From Pelistega europaea (GTDB lineage Bacteria > Pseudomonadota > Gammaproteobacteria > Burkholderiales > Burkholderiaceae_B), in NCBI RefSeq assembly GCF_013133775.1, contig NZ_JABGBO010000009.1, positions 62,001 through 126,000 of the forward strand: a DNA stretch of 64,000 nucleotides, read 5' to 3'. Made by a program: the position numbers and the translations under genes. A model generated the notes under the pieces. That model saw only the letters and a program-made list of their open reading frames with translations, was not told the origin of the DNA and made no database searches. Shown in pieces: positions 40,026 to 50,109 of this stretch. Positions within the stretch are counted from its first letter, which is position 1; each line of letters begins with the position of its first letter.

Positions 40026-41966
40026 ATGGCTGAACAAACTTTAATTACGCTCACTGATGCACAACTGGCTTTTGGACATCATGCCCTATTAGATCATGCT
40101 AATTTTAGTATCCAAGAGGGTGAACGAATTGGTTTGATTGGCCGCAATGGTGCTGGTAAATCTTCCTTGTTACGTGTCTTAGATGGCCGTATTCAGGCAG
40201 ATGATGGAGAGGTAGCAAGATTAAGCTCGTTACGTGCAATTACGGTTGAGCAAGAACCTATGCTAGATGAGACTCTCTCCATTTTTGATAATCTTGTTGG
40301 CAATTTTATGGAGCAAGAAGATTGGTCTCGTCCAGCTCGTGCTAATGCAATGCTAGATCAACTAGGGTTAGATGGTTCGGTGATGGCTGTTGACTTATCA
40401 GGTGGTACTCGTAAGCGTGTAGCATTAGCACGAGCATTTTTACAAGAGCCGGATTTGTTATTGCTAGATGAGCCGACTAATCATCTAGATTTTGAGGGGA
40501 TTCTGTGGCTAGAAAATACCATTAAACAAAGTCGTTGTGCATGTGTGATTATTACACATGATCGCCGTTTCTTAGATGCTGTGACAACACGCATTGTTGA
40601 GCTAGATCGTGGTATGTTGCATAGTTTTCCTGGAAATTTCTCACAGTGGCAAACTCAAAAAGCTGCTTGGTTAGAAGCAGAAAAATTGCATAATGACCGT
40701 TTTGATAAGTTCCTTGCCCAAGAAGAAGTGTGGATTCGCAAAGGAGTAGAAGCTCGCCGTACACGCAATGAGGGACGTGTTAAGCGTCTAGAAGCGTTAC
40801 GTCGTGAGCGTGCTGCTCGTCGTGAGCGTGTAGGCAATGTGAACTTTGCAATTGATTCAGGGGAGCGCTCAGGAAAATTAGTTGCTGAGTTAAAAAATAT
40901 TCATCAGCAATTTGGTGACAAAGTGGTTATCGATGACTATTCCACCACTATTATGCGGGGCGACCGTATTGGGTTGATAGGTCCCAATGGTGCAGGTAAA
41001 ACGACACTATTAAAAATCATCCTTGGTGAACTACAACCCACCTCGGGTGAAGTTCGTCTAGGAACTAATTTACGCATTGCTTATTTCGACCAAATGCGCG
41101 AGCAACTTGATGAAAATGCACCACTGACAGATGTAATTAATCCTGGTAGTGAGTGGATTGAGATTGGCAACACACGCAAGCATGTAATGAGTTATTTAGA
41201 AGACTTCCTATTCTCCCCTGCTCGTGCCCAATCGCCTGTAAGTAGCTTATCAGGCGGAGAGCGTGCAAGATTGTTGCTAGCAAGATTGTTTGCTCGTCCT
41301 GCTAATGTGCTGGTAATGGACGAACCTACTAATGATCTTGATATTGAAACCCTAGAATTATTAGAACAATTATTACAAGAGTTCGATGGTACTGTTTTGT
41401 TGGTAAGCCATGACCGTAGTTTTCTTGATAATGTTATTACACAGACGATTGCATATGAGGGCAATGGACATTGGCATGATTATGTCGGTGGTTACGATGA
41501 TTGGATTATGCAGCGTGGGGGCGAGACCAAAGCTATCCGTAGTACGAGTGAAAGCAAGGGGGGAATCAATAGTAAAACTACAGAAAAAAATAATACCAAT
41601 GTTTCTTCATCAAAGAACGGCGGTATTTCCTCATCAAAAAATGAAGGTATTTCTTCTGTAAACTCTGGGACTGGTGAGGCAGGTAAAGAAGATTTCGCAA
41701 CGAGTGGGTCTGTTAATGCATCACGTAAATCCCCAAATAAGTCTAAATTAAGCTCCTGGGAAGCACGCGAATTGGCTGAAATTCCGGACAAAATCGCCTC
41801 TATGGAAAAACGCCAGCAGGAACTCACTGAACAATTATCAGATCCTGAGTTATATTCTGGTGGTAATGACCGTGCCCAAGCAATTAATGATGAGCTTGCT
41901 CAGATTGAGGAGGAGTTACTTGCTCTATTTGAGAGGTGGGAAATTTTGGAAGCCAAAGGAAAATAA
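40026..41966 (+). CDS. uup: ABC-F ATPase Uup
   Basis: This 646-residue soluble protein has two ABC domains and no membrane part. Walker A motifs are GRNGAGKSS near residue 39 and GPNGAGKTT near 320; signatures LSGGTRKRVALARA and LSGGERARLLLARL and the Walker B motifs LLLLDEPTNHLD and VLVMDEPTNDLD follow. A linker of about residues 245-285 rich in Arg and Lys joins the domains, and a C-terminal coiled coil (about 580-640) is the Uup type that binds DNA. Residues about 500-575 are a Ser/Lys/Gly/Asn-rich linker with a tandem 24-base repeat. Uup helps with stalled ribosomes and limits transposon excision. No clear Shine-Dalgarno site is seen. Confidence 0.92.
   Translation: MAEQTLITLTDAQLAFGHHALLDHANFSIQEGERIGLIGRNGAGKSSLLRVLDGRIQADDGEVARLSSLRAITVEQEPMLDETLSIFDNLVGNFMEQEDWSRPARANAMLDQLGLDGSVMAVDLSGGTRKRVALARAFLQEPDLLLLDEPTNHLDFEGILWLENTIKQSRCACVIITHDRRFLDAVTTRIVELDRGMLHSFPGNFSQWQTQKAAWLEAEKLHNDRFDKFLAQEEVWIRKGVEARRTRNEGRVKRLEALRRERAARRERVGNVNFAIDSGERSGKLVAELKNIHQQFGDKVVIDDYSTTIMRGDRIGLIGPNGAGKTTLLKIILGELQPTSGEVRLGTNLRIAYFDQMREQLDENAPLTDVINPGSEWIEIGNTRKHVMSYLEDFLFSPARAQSPVSSLSGGERARLLLARLFARPANVLVMDEPTNDLDIETLELLEQLLQEFDGTVLLVSHDRSFLDNVITQTIAYEGNGHWHDYVGGYDDWIMQRGGETKAIRSTSESKGGINSKTTEKNNTNVSSSKNGGISSSKNEGISSVNSGTGEAGKEDFATSGSVNASRKSPNKSKLSSWEARELAEIPDKIASMEKRQQELTEQLSDPELYSGGNDRAQAINDELAQIEEELLALFERWEILEAKGK
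41604..41675 (+). repeat. Tandem 24-base coding repeat in uup
   Basis: Codons for SSSKNGGI (41604-41627) are repeated as SSSKNEGI (41628-41651) and then in degenerate form (SSVNSGTG, 41652-41675). The repeat stays in frame and lies in the low-complexity linker before the coiled coil. Confidence 0.8.
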
Positions 41967-41979
41967 CTCCTAGCGTTTG

Positions 41980-42008
41980 GTTAATGGGGGAAAATACCCC
42001 TCATTAAC
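41980..42008. terminator. Hairpin between convergent uup and the small membrane gene
   Basis: GTTAATGGGG pairs with CCCC-T-CATTAAC (one bulged T) around an AT-rich loop, 14 bases after the uup stop and 6 bases from the stop of the opposite gene. U tracts are lacking on both strands. Confidence 0.55.
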
Positions 42009-42013
42009 TGTCG

Positions 42014-42181
42014 CTAATTCTTATTGCCAGTATGATTTTGTTTTTCCTCCTTTTTCAATATCATCAACGCTCTGACCAAAGCAAAGGAATACACGCCAAA
42101 AACTGCCAATATCACAGCAATTAAAAAATTATCTAATATTGCCCACAATACTAAAGCAATCACCAACGCTATTAACCACAT
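42014..42181 (-). CDS. 55-residue membrane protein, unknown function
   Basis: A small frame of 56 codons runs from ATG 42181 to TAG 42014. The protein begins MWLIALVIALVLWAILDNFL, has a second hydrophobic segment (about residues 19-41, AVILAVFGVYSFALVRALMIL) and a charged C-terminal tail (KKEEKQNHTGNKN). AGGA stands seven bases before the ATG, and a hairpin follows the stop. These support a real gene although it is short. I do not recognise a family; two membrane-spanning segments or a hairpin in the inner membrane are likely. It is convergent with uup. Confidence 0.65.
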   Translation of the reverse strand: MWLIALVIALVLWAILDNFLIAVILAVFGVYSFALVRALMILKKEEKQNHTGNKN

Positions 42182-42574
42182 AACAAATTCCTACCTGACT
42201 ACCCAACACTAAATTACTACCCCCCTTAATACAGCAATAGCATATTTTCACTTTACCTTCCCCTGCTAAATGCTAACGAATACCTACAATGACTAACACA
42301 GCCAGTGCTTTATATCGTCACAGCAAACAGAGGAGCTTTACGGCACAATCTGATAAAGTTTTTTATAACCCTTTGATTTTCAACTTATTTTATTGCGTTG
42401 CAACATCAAAAATATCCGTATAAATCCCTAGTTCTTCTTATTTTAACGAATTCCGAAAAAAGATAAACTACACTAATACAAAAGCACCACAAGTGCAACT
42501 TTAACACATACTACTTAATCTATTGACACCACAAGTGTTAATCAAAATCACAAGAATAATTCTCGGAGACAACG
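42182..42574. other. Upstream region of the indolepyruvate oxidoreductase gene
   Basis: No gene is seen in this 393-base AT-rich stretch. Near its end the motif ACCACAAGTG occurs twice, at about 42486 and 42527, roughly four helical turns apart and just upstream of the ribosome site, and could be an operator pair. No promoter could be fixed with confidence. Confidence 0.45.
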
Positions 42575-45500
42575 ATGAATGCACCTTTATCTAAATCACA
42601 GCTAAACTTGGCTGAAAGCACCACACTGGACGATAAATATACTGCAAAGCACCAGCGCGTCTTTATGAATGGTACGCAAGCATTAGTTCGCCTGCCCCTA
42701 TTACAAAAAGAACGCGACAAAGCCGCTGGGCTTAACACTGCAGGTTTTATATCTGGCTATCGAGGCTCACCACTTGGTAATGTAGACCTTACACTATGGA
42801 AAGCCCAAAAACACTTAAAAGCCCATGATATTGTATTCCAACCAGGACTCAACGAAGAGCTCGCTGCTACAGCAGTGTGGGGGTCTCAACAACTTAATCT
42901 TTTCCCAGGAGCTAACCGTGATGGTGTGTTCGGTATGTGGTACGGTAAGGGACCTGGCCTTGACCGCTCCATGGATGTATTTAAACATGCAAATAATGCT
43001 GGCACATCTAAGTTTGGCGGTGTCTTGCTTATTGCAGGAGACGATCATGCAGCGAAATCATCTACTGTCGCATACCAGTCTGAACATGACTTACAAGCGG
43101 CGGGCATCCCTGTCCTCTACCCTGCCAATGTGCAAGAGTATCTTGATTATGGTTTACATGGCTGGGCAATGAGCCGCTACTCTGGGTTATGGGTCAGTCT
43201 TAAATGTGTTACCGATGTAGTGGAATCATCGTCCTCTGTTGAAGTCAACCCAGACCGGATTCAAACCATTATCCCAGAAGACTTTGAACTACCTGAGGGG
43301 GGCCTAAACATCCGTTGGCCAGATACTCCAGCCGCACAAGAAGAGCGTATGAACACCTACAAATGGTATGCAGCTCTTGCTTATGTGCGTGCAAATAAAC
43401 TAGATAAAATCATTATCGACTCGCCTAATGCACGCTTTGGTATTATGACAGCAGGCAAGGCATATCTTGATGTGCGTCAGGCACTGACTGACTTAGGTCT
43501 AGATGAACAAACCTGTCGTGATATAGGGATTCGTCTCTATAAAGTTGGCTGTGTATGGCCCCTTGAGGCACAAGGGGCACGTGAATTCGCTCTTGGATTA
43601 GATGAGATTCTTGTAGTCGAGGAAAAGCGTCAGATTATGGAGTATGCACTAAAAGAAGAGCTCTACAACTGGCGTGATGATGTACGTCCGGAAGTGTATG
43701 GTAAATACGACGCACGCGATGATGGTGGTGGAGAATGGTCTGTTCCTAGGGGGCCTTGGCTATTACCACCTAATCTTGATTTATCCCCTGCTATTATTGC
43801 TAAAGCGATTGCCAAGCGTCTAGAAAAACACAACTTACCCGACGAAGTACGTGAGCGTATCCGTGCCCGCATTGAAATTATTAAAAACAAAGAAAGAGAA
43901 AGCCAGCATATTTCCGTTGTTGCTGAACGTAAACCTTGGTTTTGTTCTGGTTGTCCACATAATACTTCCACACGTGTACCCGAAGGCTCTCGTGCTGTAG
44001 CAGGCATTGGTTGTCACTATATGACCACTTGGATGGATAGAGACACTTATACTTTCACCCAGATGGGAGGAGAAGGTGTACCTTGGATTGGTCAAAAAGA
44101 TTTTACTGATGAAAAACACATCTTTGCCAACTTGGGTGATGGAACCTATTTTCATTCAGGCATCCTAGCCGTACGTGCATCTATTGCTGCTAAAGCAAAT
44201 ATCACATACAAGATTTTATTTAATGATGCCGTTGCAATGACTGGTGGACAACCAATTGATGGCACACTCACAGTTCCACAGATTCATAACCAACTTGTGG
44301 CAGAAGGAATTGCCAAAGTAGTCATTGTCAGTGATGAACCTGATAATATCCGCGCACTCGGCATTCCTAGCGAGACTGAAATTTATCACCGCAATGATCT
44401 TGATGATGTCCAACGCATGTTGCGCGATACTCCTGGGACCACGGCATTAATTTATGTACAGACCTGCGCCACAGAGAAACGCCGTCGCCGTAAACGTGGC
44501 ACCTACCCAGATCCAGCAGTACGAACCTACATTAACGAAGATGTCTGCGAGGGTTGCGGTGATTGTGGTGTACAGTCTAACTGCTTATCCATTGAGCCTG
44601 TAGAAACCCCAATGGGTGTTAAACGCAAGATTAATCAATCAAGCTGCAACAAGGATTTCTCTTGCCAACGTGGTTTCTGCCCAAGTTTCGTCACAGCCAA
44701 AGGGGCTCAATTGCTTAAGCCACAATCACATAGTGCTTCTTTTGAGAAAAAGGATCTCCCTTATCCCCAATTACCAACTATCCAGCGTTCTTACAATATT
44801 CTTGTCCCTGGTGTTGGTGGTACAGGAGTGGTCACTATTGGCTCCATACTAGGTATGGCTGCCCATTTGGATGGCAAGGGGGTCAATATTCTTGATATTA
44901 CAGGTCTAGCCCAAAAAGGTGGTGCTGTTGTAAGTCATGTACAGATTGGGGAAAAACCAGAAGATTTATATGCAACTCGTATTGGTACAGGTGAGGCACA
45001 TCTGGTCATTGCTTGCGATGCCATTGTGGCGGCATCTAAAGAAATTACCTCTAAACTACAAAAACATCAAACCTATGCTGTTGTTAATAGTGCCAAAACA
45101 CCAACTGCAGAGTTGTTTTCCAATCCAAAGTGGCGTTTCCCTAGTATTGCCACACAACGTGACATTCAAGGTCTCTTAGGCGAAGAAGGTTGTGACTTTT
45201 TAGATGCCTCTTTCTATGCCTTTACCCTACTGGGTGATGCCATTTTTGCTAACCCACTCTTGCTGGGATATGCTTGGCAAAAAGGTCGTATTCCCTTATC
45301 ACTACACGTTATCCAACGTGCAATTGAACTCAATAATGTCGCTATTGAGAAAAACCTTGAGGCCTTTTATTGGGGGCGTTATTTAGCACACTTTGGTCAG
45401 CTGCAAGAGATTACTGGCAGCAATGCTATCTCTCCCACTAAAACTTCTGATAAGGTTGGAGCAGACATTGGTAACAAACAAGAGCAAGCTGTTGCTGATA

Positions 45501-46321
45501 GCTTGATTTCTAGCAATAGTCAAACAACAGATTTTGGTCAAGAAATTTCTCGTCAATCATCAAATCTTGATAAATATTCGGATAATACTATCAAAAATGT
45601 ATTACATCACACTGTACAATTTACTGAAAGTATTGATAGTTTGATTAAACGTTTGGCAAAGTTTCTTACTGAATATCAAAACAAGGCGTATGCCAATAAA
45701 TTTGTACAAGCTGTCTCTGCCATTAAGACAATAGAAGATCGCATCAATACAGAAGCGTTATCCTCTGCTGATGGCAAGTATCACCTCCCCTACCATACAA
45801 GCAGCTATCCTCTTACCGAGGCTGTTGCCAAAAATCTCTGCAAGCTGATGGCCTATAAAGATGAATATGAGGTAGCACGTCTTTACACTCGCCCAGAGTA
45901 TTTAGAACGTTTACGCCAAACTTTTGCAGGAGAGCCAGGGAAAGATTACCAACTCTATGTACATATGGCCCCTCCTGCATTTGCTAAGCGCAAATCTGAT
46001 GGACATCTTGTTAAAAAAGCTTATGGTCCCTGGGTATTTACGGCATTTAAAATACTGACTAAATTTAAATGGTTGCGTGGTACTGCACTAGATCCATTTG
46101 GCCATACCGAAGAGCGACGCACTGAGCGCTCCTTGATTGAAGACTATTTAGCTATGCTAGACCTCTTCAAACAAAAGCTATCGGTAGACAATATAAACAA
46201 GGCCATTGCACTGGCTGAACTTCCCGATGACGTACGTGGCTACGGTCATGTCAAAGAACGCAATATTGCTAAATATCGTGTCCAAAAGGAGAAATTATTA
46301 GAGGAGTTTTACAGAACATAG
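42575..46321 (+). CDS. Indolepyruvate ferredoxin oxidoreductase, fused alpha-beta form
   Basis: This 1248-residue enzyme belongs to the 2-oxoacid:acceptor oxidoreductases that decarboxylate aryl pyruvates to aryl-acetyl-CoA with thiamine diphosphate and reduce ferredoxin. The N-terminal part is the pyrimidine-binding domain (GYRGSPLGNVD near residue 60); residues about 440-640 form the diphosphate domain (CSGCPHNTST, GIGCHYMTTW, NLGDGTYFHSG, NDAVAMTGGQP). Cys-rich CEGCGDCGVQSNC near 655 and CNKDFSCQRGFCP near 690 are iron-sulfur ligands. The gamma-like domain starts near 740 (VPGVGGTGVVTIG). A Ser/Thr/Gln/Asn-rich segment at about 947-1012 looks inserted. GGAGACAACG precedes ATG. It probably serves breakdown of aromatic or branched amino acids. 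Confidence 0.92.
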   Translation: MNAPLSKSQLNLAESTTLDDKYTAKHQRVFMNGTQALVRLPLLQKERDKAAGLNTAGFISGYRGSPLGNVDLTLWKAQKHLKAHDIVFQPGLNEELAATAVWGSQQLNLFPGANRDGVFGMWYGKGPGLDRSMDVFKHANNAGTSKFGGVLLIAGDDHAAKSSTVAYQSEHDLQAAGIPVLYPANVQEYLDYGLHGWAMSRYSGLWVSLKCVTDVVESSSSVEVNPDRIQTIIPEDFELPEGGLNIRWPDTPAAQEERMNTYKWYAALAYVRANKLDKIIIDSPNARFGIMTAGKAYLDVRQALTDLGLDEQTCRDIGIRLYKVGCVWPLEAQGAREFALGLDEILVVEEKRQIMEYALKEELYNWRDDVRPEVYGKYDARDDGGGEWSVPRGPWLLPPNLDLSPAIIAKAIAKRLEKHNLPDEVRERIRARIEIIKNKERESQHISVVAERKPWFCSGCPHNTSTRVPEGSRAVAGIGCHYMTTWMDRDTYTFTQMGGEGVPWIGQKDFTDEKHIFANLGDGTYFHSGILAVRASIAAKANITYKILFNDAVAMTGGQPIDGTLTVPQIHNQLVAEGIAKVVIVSDEPDNIRALGIPSETEIYHRNDLDDVQRMLRDTPGTTALIYVQTCATEKRRRRKRGTYPDPAVRTYINEDVCEGCGDCGVQSNCLSIEPVETPMGVKRKINQSSCNKDFSCQRGFCPSFVTAKGAQLLKPQSHSASFEKKDLPYPQLPTIQRSYNILVPGVGGTGVVTIGSILGMAAHLDGKGVNILDITGLAQKGGAVVSHVQIGEKPEDLYATRIGTGEAHLVIACDAIVAASKEITSKLQKHQTYAVVNSAKTPTAELFSNPKWRFPSIATQRDIQGLLGEEGCDFLDASFYAFTLLGDAIFANPLLLGYAWQKGRIPLSLHVIQRAIELNNVAIEKNLEAFYWGRYLAHFGQLQEITGSNAISPTKTSDKVGADIGNKQEQAVADSLISSNSQTTDFGQEISRQSSNLDKYSDNTIKNVLHHTVQFTESIDSLIKRLAKFLTEYQNKAYANKFVQAVSAIKTIEDRINTEALSSADGKYHLPYHTSSYPLTEAVAKNLCKLMAYKDEYEVARLYTRPEYLERLRQTFAGEPGKDYQLYVHMAPPAFAKRKSDGHLVKKAYGPWVFTAFKILTKFKWLRGTALDPFGHTEERRTERSLIEDYLAMLDLFKQKLSVDNINKAIALAELPDDVRGYGHVKERNIAKYRVQKEKLLEEFYRT

Positions 46322-46460
46322 GATAAAATTCTCAGTTCAAAATATCAGGAAATCCATATAAAACAATGTGGATTCTGGCTCTCATTACAAGGGAGAAATT
46401 GCGTCTCTCAAAAGTGAGGGGCATATCCACAATAGCAAAACATCCTCACACTACTAATAC

Positions 46461-46494
46461 TAAACCCTCGCAAGACATCAAAGCCTAGCGAGGG
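46461..46494 (-). terminator. Intrinsic terminator of pnp
   Basis: On the minus strand CCCTCGC (46494-46488) pairs with GCGAGGG (46471-46465) around a 16-base loop, followed by UUUAG. It lies 50 bases after the pnp stop. Confidence 0.7.
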
Positions 46495-46543
46495 TTCATA
46501 CTTCAAAGGTAGACTAGTCAAAATAGCCTACACATGACCTGTA

Positions 46544-48700
46544 TTACTCAGCCGCTGGTGCGTCTGGATTAACGATTTCAGTTACTGGTTTCTCAGCATC
46601 TAAACCGCCTAATGCCTTGATAGAAAGGCGAACACGTCCACGGTCATCAGCTTCGATTACCTTAACCTTAACTTTTTGACCTACACTTAACACATCATTA
46701 ATATCATTGATGCGGTAGTTGGCAATTTCAGAAATATGCAACAAGCCATCACGACCAGGTAGAATTTGAACAATACCACCGAAGTCTAATAAGCGTTGAA
46801 CTGTACCTTCATAAACTTGACCAACTTCAACAACAGCAGTCAACTCTGTGATACGACGTTCTGCCTCTTTAGCTTTTTCAAGATCCGCAGAGGAAATAGT
46901 CACTACACCCTCATCGGTAATATCAATTTGACAACCAGTTTCCTCTGTCAAGGCACGGATAGTGGCTCCACCCTTGCCAATCACCTCACGAATCTTTTCA
47001 GGGTTAATCTTCATAGTGAGCATACGAGGAGCAAAGCTAGATAACTCGTCGCGAGAGCCTGAAATAGCTTCTTTCATCTTGCCAAGAATATGTAAACGAC
47101 CTTCACGTGCCTGTGCTAGAGCCACTTGCATGATTTCTTTGGTGATACCTTGGATTTTGATATCCATCTGCAAAGCCGTAATACCATTTGCAGTACCAGC
47201 CACTTTAAAGTCCATGTCTCCTAGATGGTCTTCATCACCTAAAATATCAGTAAGTACGGCGAACTTATTGCCCTCCTTGATAAGACCCATAGCAACACCT
47301 GCTACATGATCGCTTACTGGAACACCAGCATCCATCATTGCTAAGCAACCGCCGCAAACAGAAGCCATTGATGAAGAACCATTAGACTCAGTAATTTCAG
47401 AAACAAGGCGAATAGTATATTGGAAATCCTCGTGTTTAGGTAATGTAGGTACTAAAGCACGTTTAGCAAGGCGACCATGACCGATTTCACGTCGTTTAGG
47501 TGAACCAAAACGACCACACTCTCCAGTTGCAAATGGAGGCATATTGTAGTGAAGCATAAAGCGATCACGAGTCTCACCCAATACAGAATCAATTACTTGT
47601 TCGTCAGACTTGGTACCTAATGTTGCTACCACCAATGCTTGAGTTTCACCACGAGTGAATAGCACACTACCATGTGTACGAGGCAACACTCCAAGACGAA
47701 TAGAAATAGGACGTACAGTGCGAGTATCACGACCATCAATACGAGGCTCACCATTGAGAATTTGACCGCGTACAATAGCGGACTCTAAATCAAAGATAAT
47801 GTTATCAATAGCCACTTCGTCTGGCGCTTCTTCACCACGCTCAGCCGCCTGTGCTGCTAATGTTTCCTTAGTCAAAGCAGACACTTCTTTTAATTTAGCA
47901 GAACGTTCTTGTTTTTGGCGAATTTGGAAGGCTGCTTTAAGACCTTCCTCGGCAACCGCTTTAACCGCAGCAATAAGTGCTTCGTTCTTGGGCTCTGGTT
48001 GCCAATCCCATTCTGGTTTACCAGCTTCTTCCACCAATTCATGGATGGCATTAATTGCTGTTTGCATTTGCTCATGGCCATAAACCACACCACCAAGCAT
48101 TACTTCTTCACTGAGCTTGTCTGCTTCCGACTCTACCATCAATACCGCAGCCTCTGTACCAGCAACCACCAAATCCATTGCAGATTTTTCTACTTGGCTA
48201 ATAGTTGGATTAAGCACATATTGGCCATCAATATAACCTACACGAGCGGCACCAATAGGACCATTAAATGGAATACCAGAAATCGCCAATGCGGCTGATG
48301 TACCAATCATAGAAATAATATCTGGGTCGATCTCTGGGTCAACAGATAAAACGTGCACAATAACTTGTACTTCGTTGTAAAAACCTTCAGGGAATAATGG
48401 GCGCAATGGACGATCGATAAGACGAGAAGTTAAAGTTTCTTTCTCACTAGGTTTACCTTCACGTTTAAAAAACCCCCCAGGAATGCGACCTGCAGCATAA
48501 GTTTTTTCGACATAGTCCACAGTCAAAGGGAAAAAGTCTTGACCTGGTTTTGCGTCTTTAGCAGCAACGACTGTTGCTAATACAACGGTGTCTCCCATAG
48601 AGGCAACCACAGCACCTGTGGCTTGGCGAGCAATCTCACCGGTTTCCAGTACCACGGTATGGTTACCGTATTGAAATGATTTAGTTACTTTATTGAACAT
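46544..48700 (-). CDS. pnp: Polyribonucleotide nucleotidyltransferase
   Basis: This 718-residue phosphorolytic 3'-5' exoribonuclease forms a trimer and is part of the RNA degradosome. Two RNase PH domains (about residues 10-210 and 325-545), a KH domain (about 553-615, with [16 protein letters not shown]) and a C-terminal S1 domain (about 622-690) are in the usual order. [20 protein letters not shown] and [11 protein letters not shown] are phosphate and RNA-binding motifs. The longest frame starts 17 codons earlier; [12 protein letters not shown] at 48700 has the better site (AAGAAGGAAG) and matches family starts. It follows rpsO, as in most proteobacteria. Confidence 0.97.
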   Translation of the reverse strand: MFNKVTKSFQYGNHTVVLETGEIARQATGAVVASMGDTVVLATVVAAKDAKPGQDFFPLTVDYVEKTYAAGRIPGGFFKREGKPSEKETLTSRLIDRPLRPLFPEGFYNEVQVIVHVLSVDPEIDPDIISMIGTSAALAISGIPFNGPIGAARVGYIDGQYVLNPTISQVEKSAMDLVVAGTEAAVLMVESEADKLSEEVMLGGVVYGHEQMQTAINAIHELVEEAGKPEWDWQPEPKNEALIAAVKAVAEEGLKAAFQIRQKQERSAKLKEVSALTKETLAAQAAERGEEAPDEVAIDNIIFDLESAIVRGQILNGEPRIDGRDTRTVRPISIRLGVLPRTHGSVLFTRGETQALVVATLGTKSDEQVIDSVLGETRDRFMLHYNMPPFATGECGRFGSPKRREIGHGRLAKRALVPTLPKHEDFQYTIRLVSEITESNGSSSMASVCGGCLAMMDAGVPVSDHVAGVAMGLIKEGNKFAVLTDILGDEDHLGDMDFKVAGTANGITALQMDIKIQGITKEIMQVALAQAREGRLHILGKMKEAISGSRDELSSFAPRMLTMKINPEKIREVIGKGGATIRALTEETGCQIDITDEGVVTISSADLEKAKEAERRITELTAVVEVGQVYEGTVQRLLDFGGIVQILPGRDGLLHISEIANYRINDINDVLSVGQKVKVKVIEADDRGRVRLSIKALGGLDAEKPVTEIVNPDAPAAE

Positions 48701-48782
48701 CGTGTTCTTCCTTCTTAATGCGTTGCCTTTATCCACTACAAAATACACCATGATGCTGTGTATTTAGGCAACATTAACAATA

Positions 48783-48819
48783 AAAAACCGCACACAGAAC
48801 CATCAGCACTGTGTACGGT
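48783..48819 (-). terminator. Terminator between rpsO and pnp
   Basis: On the minus strand ACCGTACACAG and CTGTGTGCGGT pair (one mismatch) around an 11-base loop and are followed by six U. It should end part of the rpsO transcripts and let some read through to pnp. Confidence 0.8.
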
Positions 48820-48844
48820 CTTGAATCCTAGTATACCACAAGGA

Positions 48845-49114
48845 TTACTTACGGAGGCCTAATTTTTCAATCAAAGCACGGTAAGAGTCTGGATTACGAC
48901 CTTTTAAGTAGTCCAATAATTTACGGCGACGACTAACCATACGCAACAAACCACGACGAGAATGGTGGTCTTTTTTGTGGGTCTTGAAGTGTTCTGTAAG
49001 TTCATTAATGTGTGCTGTAAGTAAAGCGATTTGAACTTCTGGAGAACCTGTATCGCCAGGTGTACGTGCAAATTGACTAACGATATCGGCTTTATTAATA
49101 TCTGCTACTGACAT
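48845..49114 (-). CDS. rpsO: 30S ribosomal protein S15
   Basis: This 89-residue protein binds the central domain of 16S rRNA and nucleates the platform of the small subunit. The signature [29 protein letters not shown] covers residues about 41-69 (shown here only in part: [18 protein letters not shown]). Length is the family standard. The leader of about 75 bases holds inverted repeat GTCAGC/GCTGAC at 49131-49156; S15 represses its own translation through leader structures in several bacteria, so a similar role is possible. Confidence 0.97.
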   Translation of the reverse strand: MSVADINKADIVSQFARTPGDTGSPEVQIALLTAHINELTEHFKTHKKDHHSRRGLLRMVSRRRKLLDYLKGRNPDSYRALIEKLGLRK

Positions 49115-49487
49115 GATTTATTCCTTTATACAAGCGTCAGCGATGAATGTGTGCTGACGTGGTTAAAATCACCCATATTTGGGATTAATCCGTGATTATA
49201 ACAAGGTTTTGCTAGAATGACAATATCTCTCTTTCCCCTCATCCTAGCAAAGGGCATCAAGATGGTTTTTGCTAGCAATAATGTATGGTGCTATACTTAT
49301 CCAGGCTTTTTACCCAAACTTGGTTAGTTCAGGGCTTTACTAGAGAATGAAATACAAAATTACAGACATATTTTTGTATCTACCTTTCTCTCTCAAATAA
49401 AAAGCATTGTTCAAGAAGGATGTTTAAAAAATAACACCATCAAAAAACACTTTAACAGATAACAACACAACCCTTTAAGGAGTTGAG
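49115..49487. other. Region between rpsO and the lipoprotein gene
   Basis: This 373-base region between divergent genes holds the rpsO promoter and leader on the minus side. On the plus side, about 49270-49487, I see no reading frame and no clear promoter; the ribosome site AAGGAG lies five bases before the lipoprotein ATG. Confidence 0.6.
49195..49223 (-). promoter_or_regulatory. rpsO promoter, sigma-70 type
   Basis: On the minus strand TTGTCA (49223-49218) and a perfect TATAAT (49200-49195) are 17 bases apart. This is the strongest promoter match seen in the window and fits a ribosomal protein gene. Confidence 0.85.
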
Positions 49488-49988
49488 ATGCGTATTCTCA
49501 TGACAACAATCGCTGTGCTAGCCATCTCTGGCTGCACCTCATACCGTGACATTCCTGCAAACTCCTCTGAGCAAGTAGTACTCAACAAAATGGGGACGCC
49601 CACTGCTAGCTGTACCAAGTCTGATGGCAGCAAGCGTCTTATTTGGTCAACCCAACCTAATGGGCAGTATGCCTATGGAGCAAATGTATCCAAAAATGGG
49701 GTAATCGATAAAGTCACTTCTTTGCTAAGTGATGCCAATTTTAAAAAACTCAACCAAGGTATTTGGACTCCAGAAGATGTCCGCTGCGAGTTTGGTCCCC
49801 CTGCTGAAACAGGACGTATTGGACTTGGGGAAAAGAATGAAGTTGTATGGACCTATCGCTACAAAGAAATTAATGTGTGGAACAACCTTATGTATATCTA
49901 TTTTGGTCGTGATGGTAGCCAAGTTACTCACTATCACTCAGGTCCAGATCCTCGCTATGATACAGACAATGCTTGGTTTTTTGATTAA
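49488..49988 (+). CDS. Outer membrane lipoprotein, BamE/SmpA-like fold possible
   Basis: This 166-residue protein has a lipoprotein signal: positively charged start, hydrophobic core and the lipobox LAISGC, so Cys16 would be lipidated. After it, two similar segments can be seen, each with a (Y/V)xxKMGTPTASC or V-CEFGPPAETG turn followed by a Trp-containing strand (LIWSTQPNGQYAYG and VVWTYRYKEINVW). Such repeated G-x-P segments resemble the SmpA/BamE fold, but I cannot confirm that. Ser17-Tyr at +2/+3 gives no inner membrane retention Asp, so the outer membrane is likely. The gene is a single unit with its own terminator. Confidence 0.75.
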   Translation: MRILMTTIAVLAISGCTSYRDIPANSSEQVVLNKMGTPTASCTKSDGSKRLIWSTQPNGQYAYGANVSKNGVIDKVTSLLSDANFKKLNQGIWTPEDVRCEFGPPAETGRIGLGEKNEVVWTYRYKEINVWNNLMYIYFGRDGSQVTHYHSGPDPRYDTDNAWFFD

Positions 49989-50022
49989 TCCTATTTACCT
50001 TATTCTCTGCACTCCAAACTAA

Positions 50023-50052
50023 AACCCAGTTCATGATGAACTGGGTTCGTTT
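50023..50052. terminator. Bidirectional terminator between lipoprotein gene and pssA
   Basis: AACCCAGTTCA-TGA-TGAACTGGGTT is a perfect 11 bp stem with a 3-base loop between convergent genes. It is followed by CGTTT on the plus strand and by UUAG on the minus strand. Confidence 0.8.
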
Positions 50053-50109
50053 CACTGGAGAAGCTATTTCCCTCTCTAACAACTACTAAGAAGATGCTTT
50101 TCTCTGCTA

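Noticed and set aside
47909-48298. 129-residue plus-strand frame inside pnp
   Set aside because: Antisense shadow of a highly conserved gene; no start signals.
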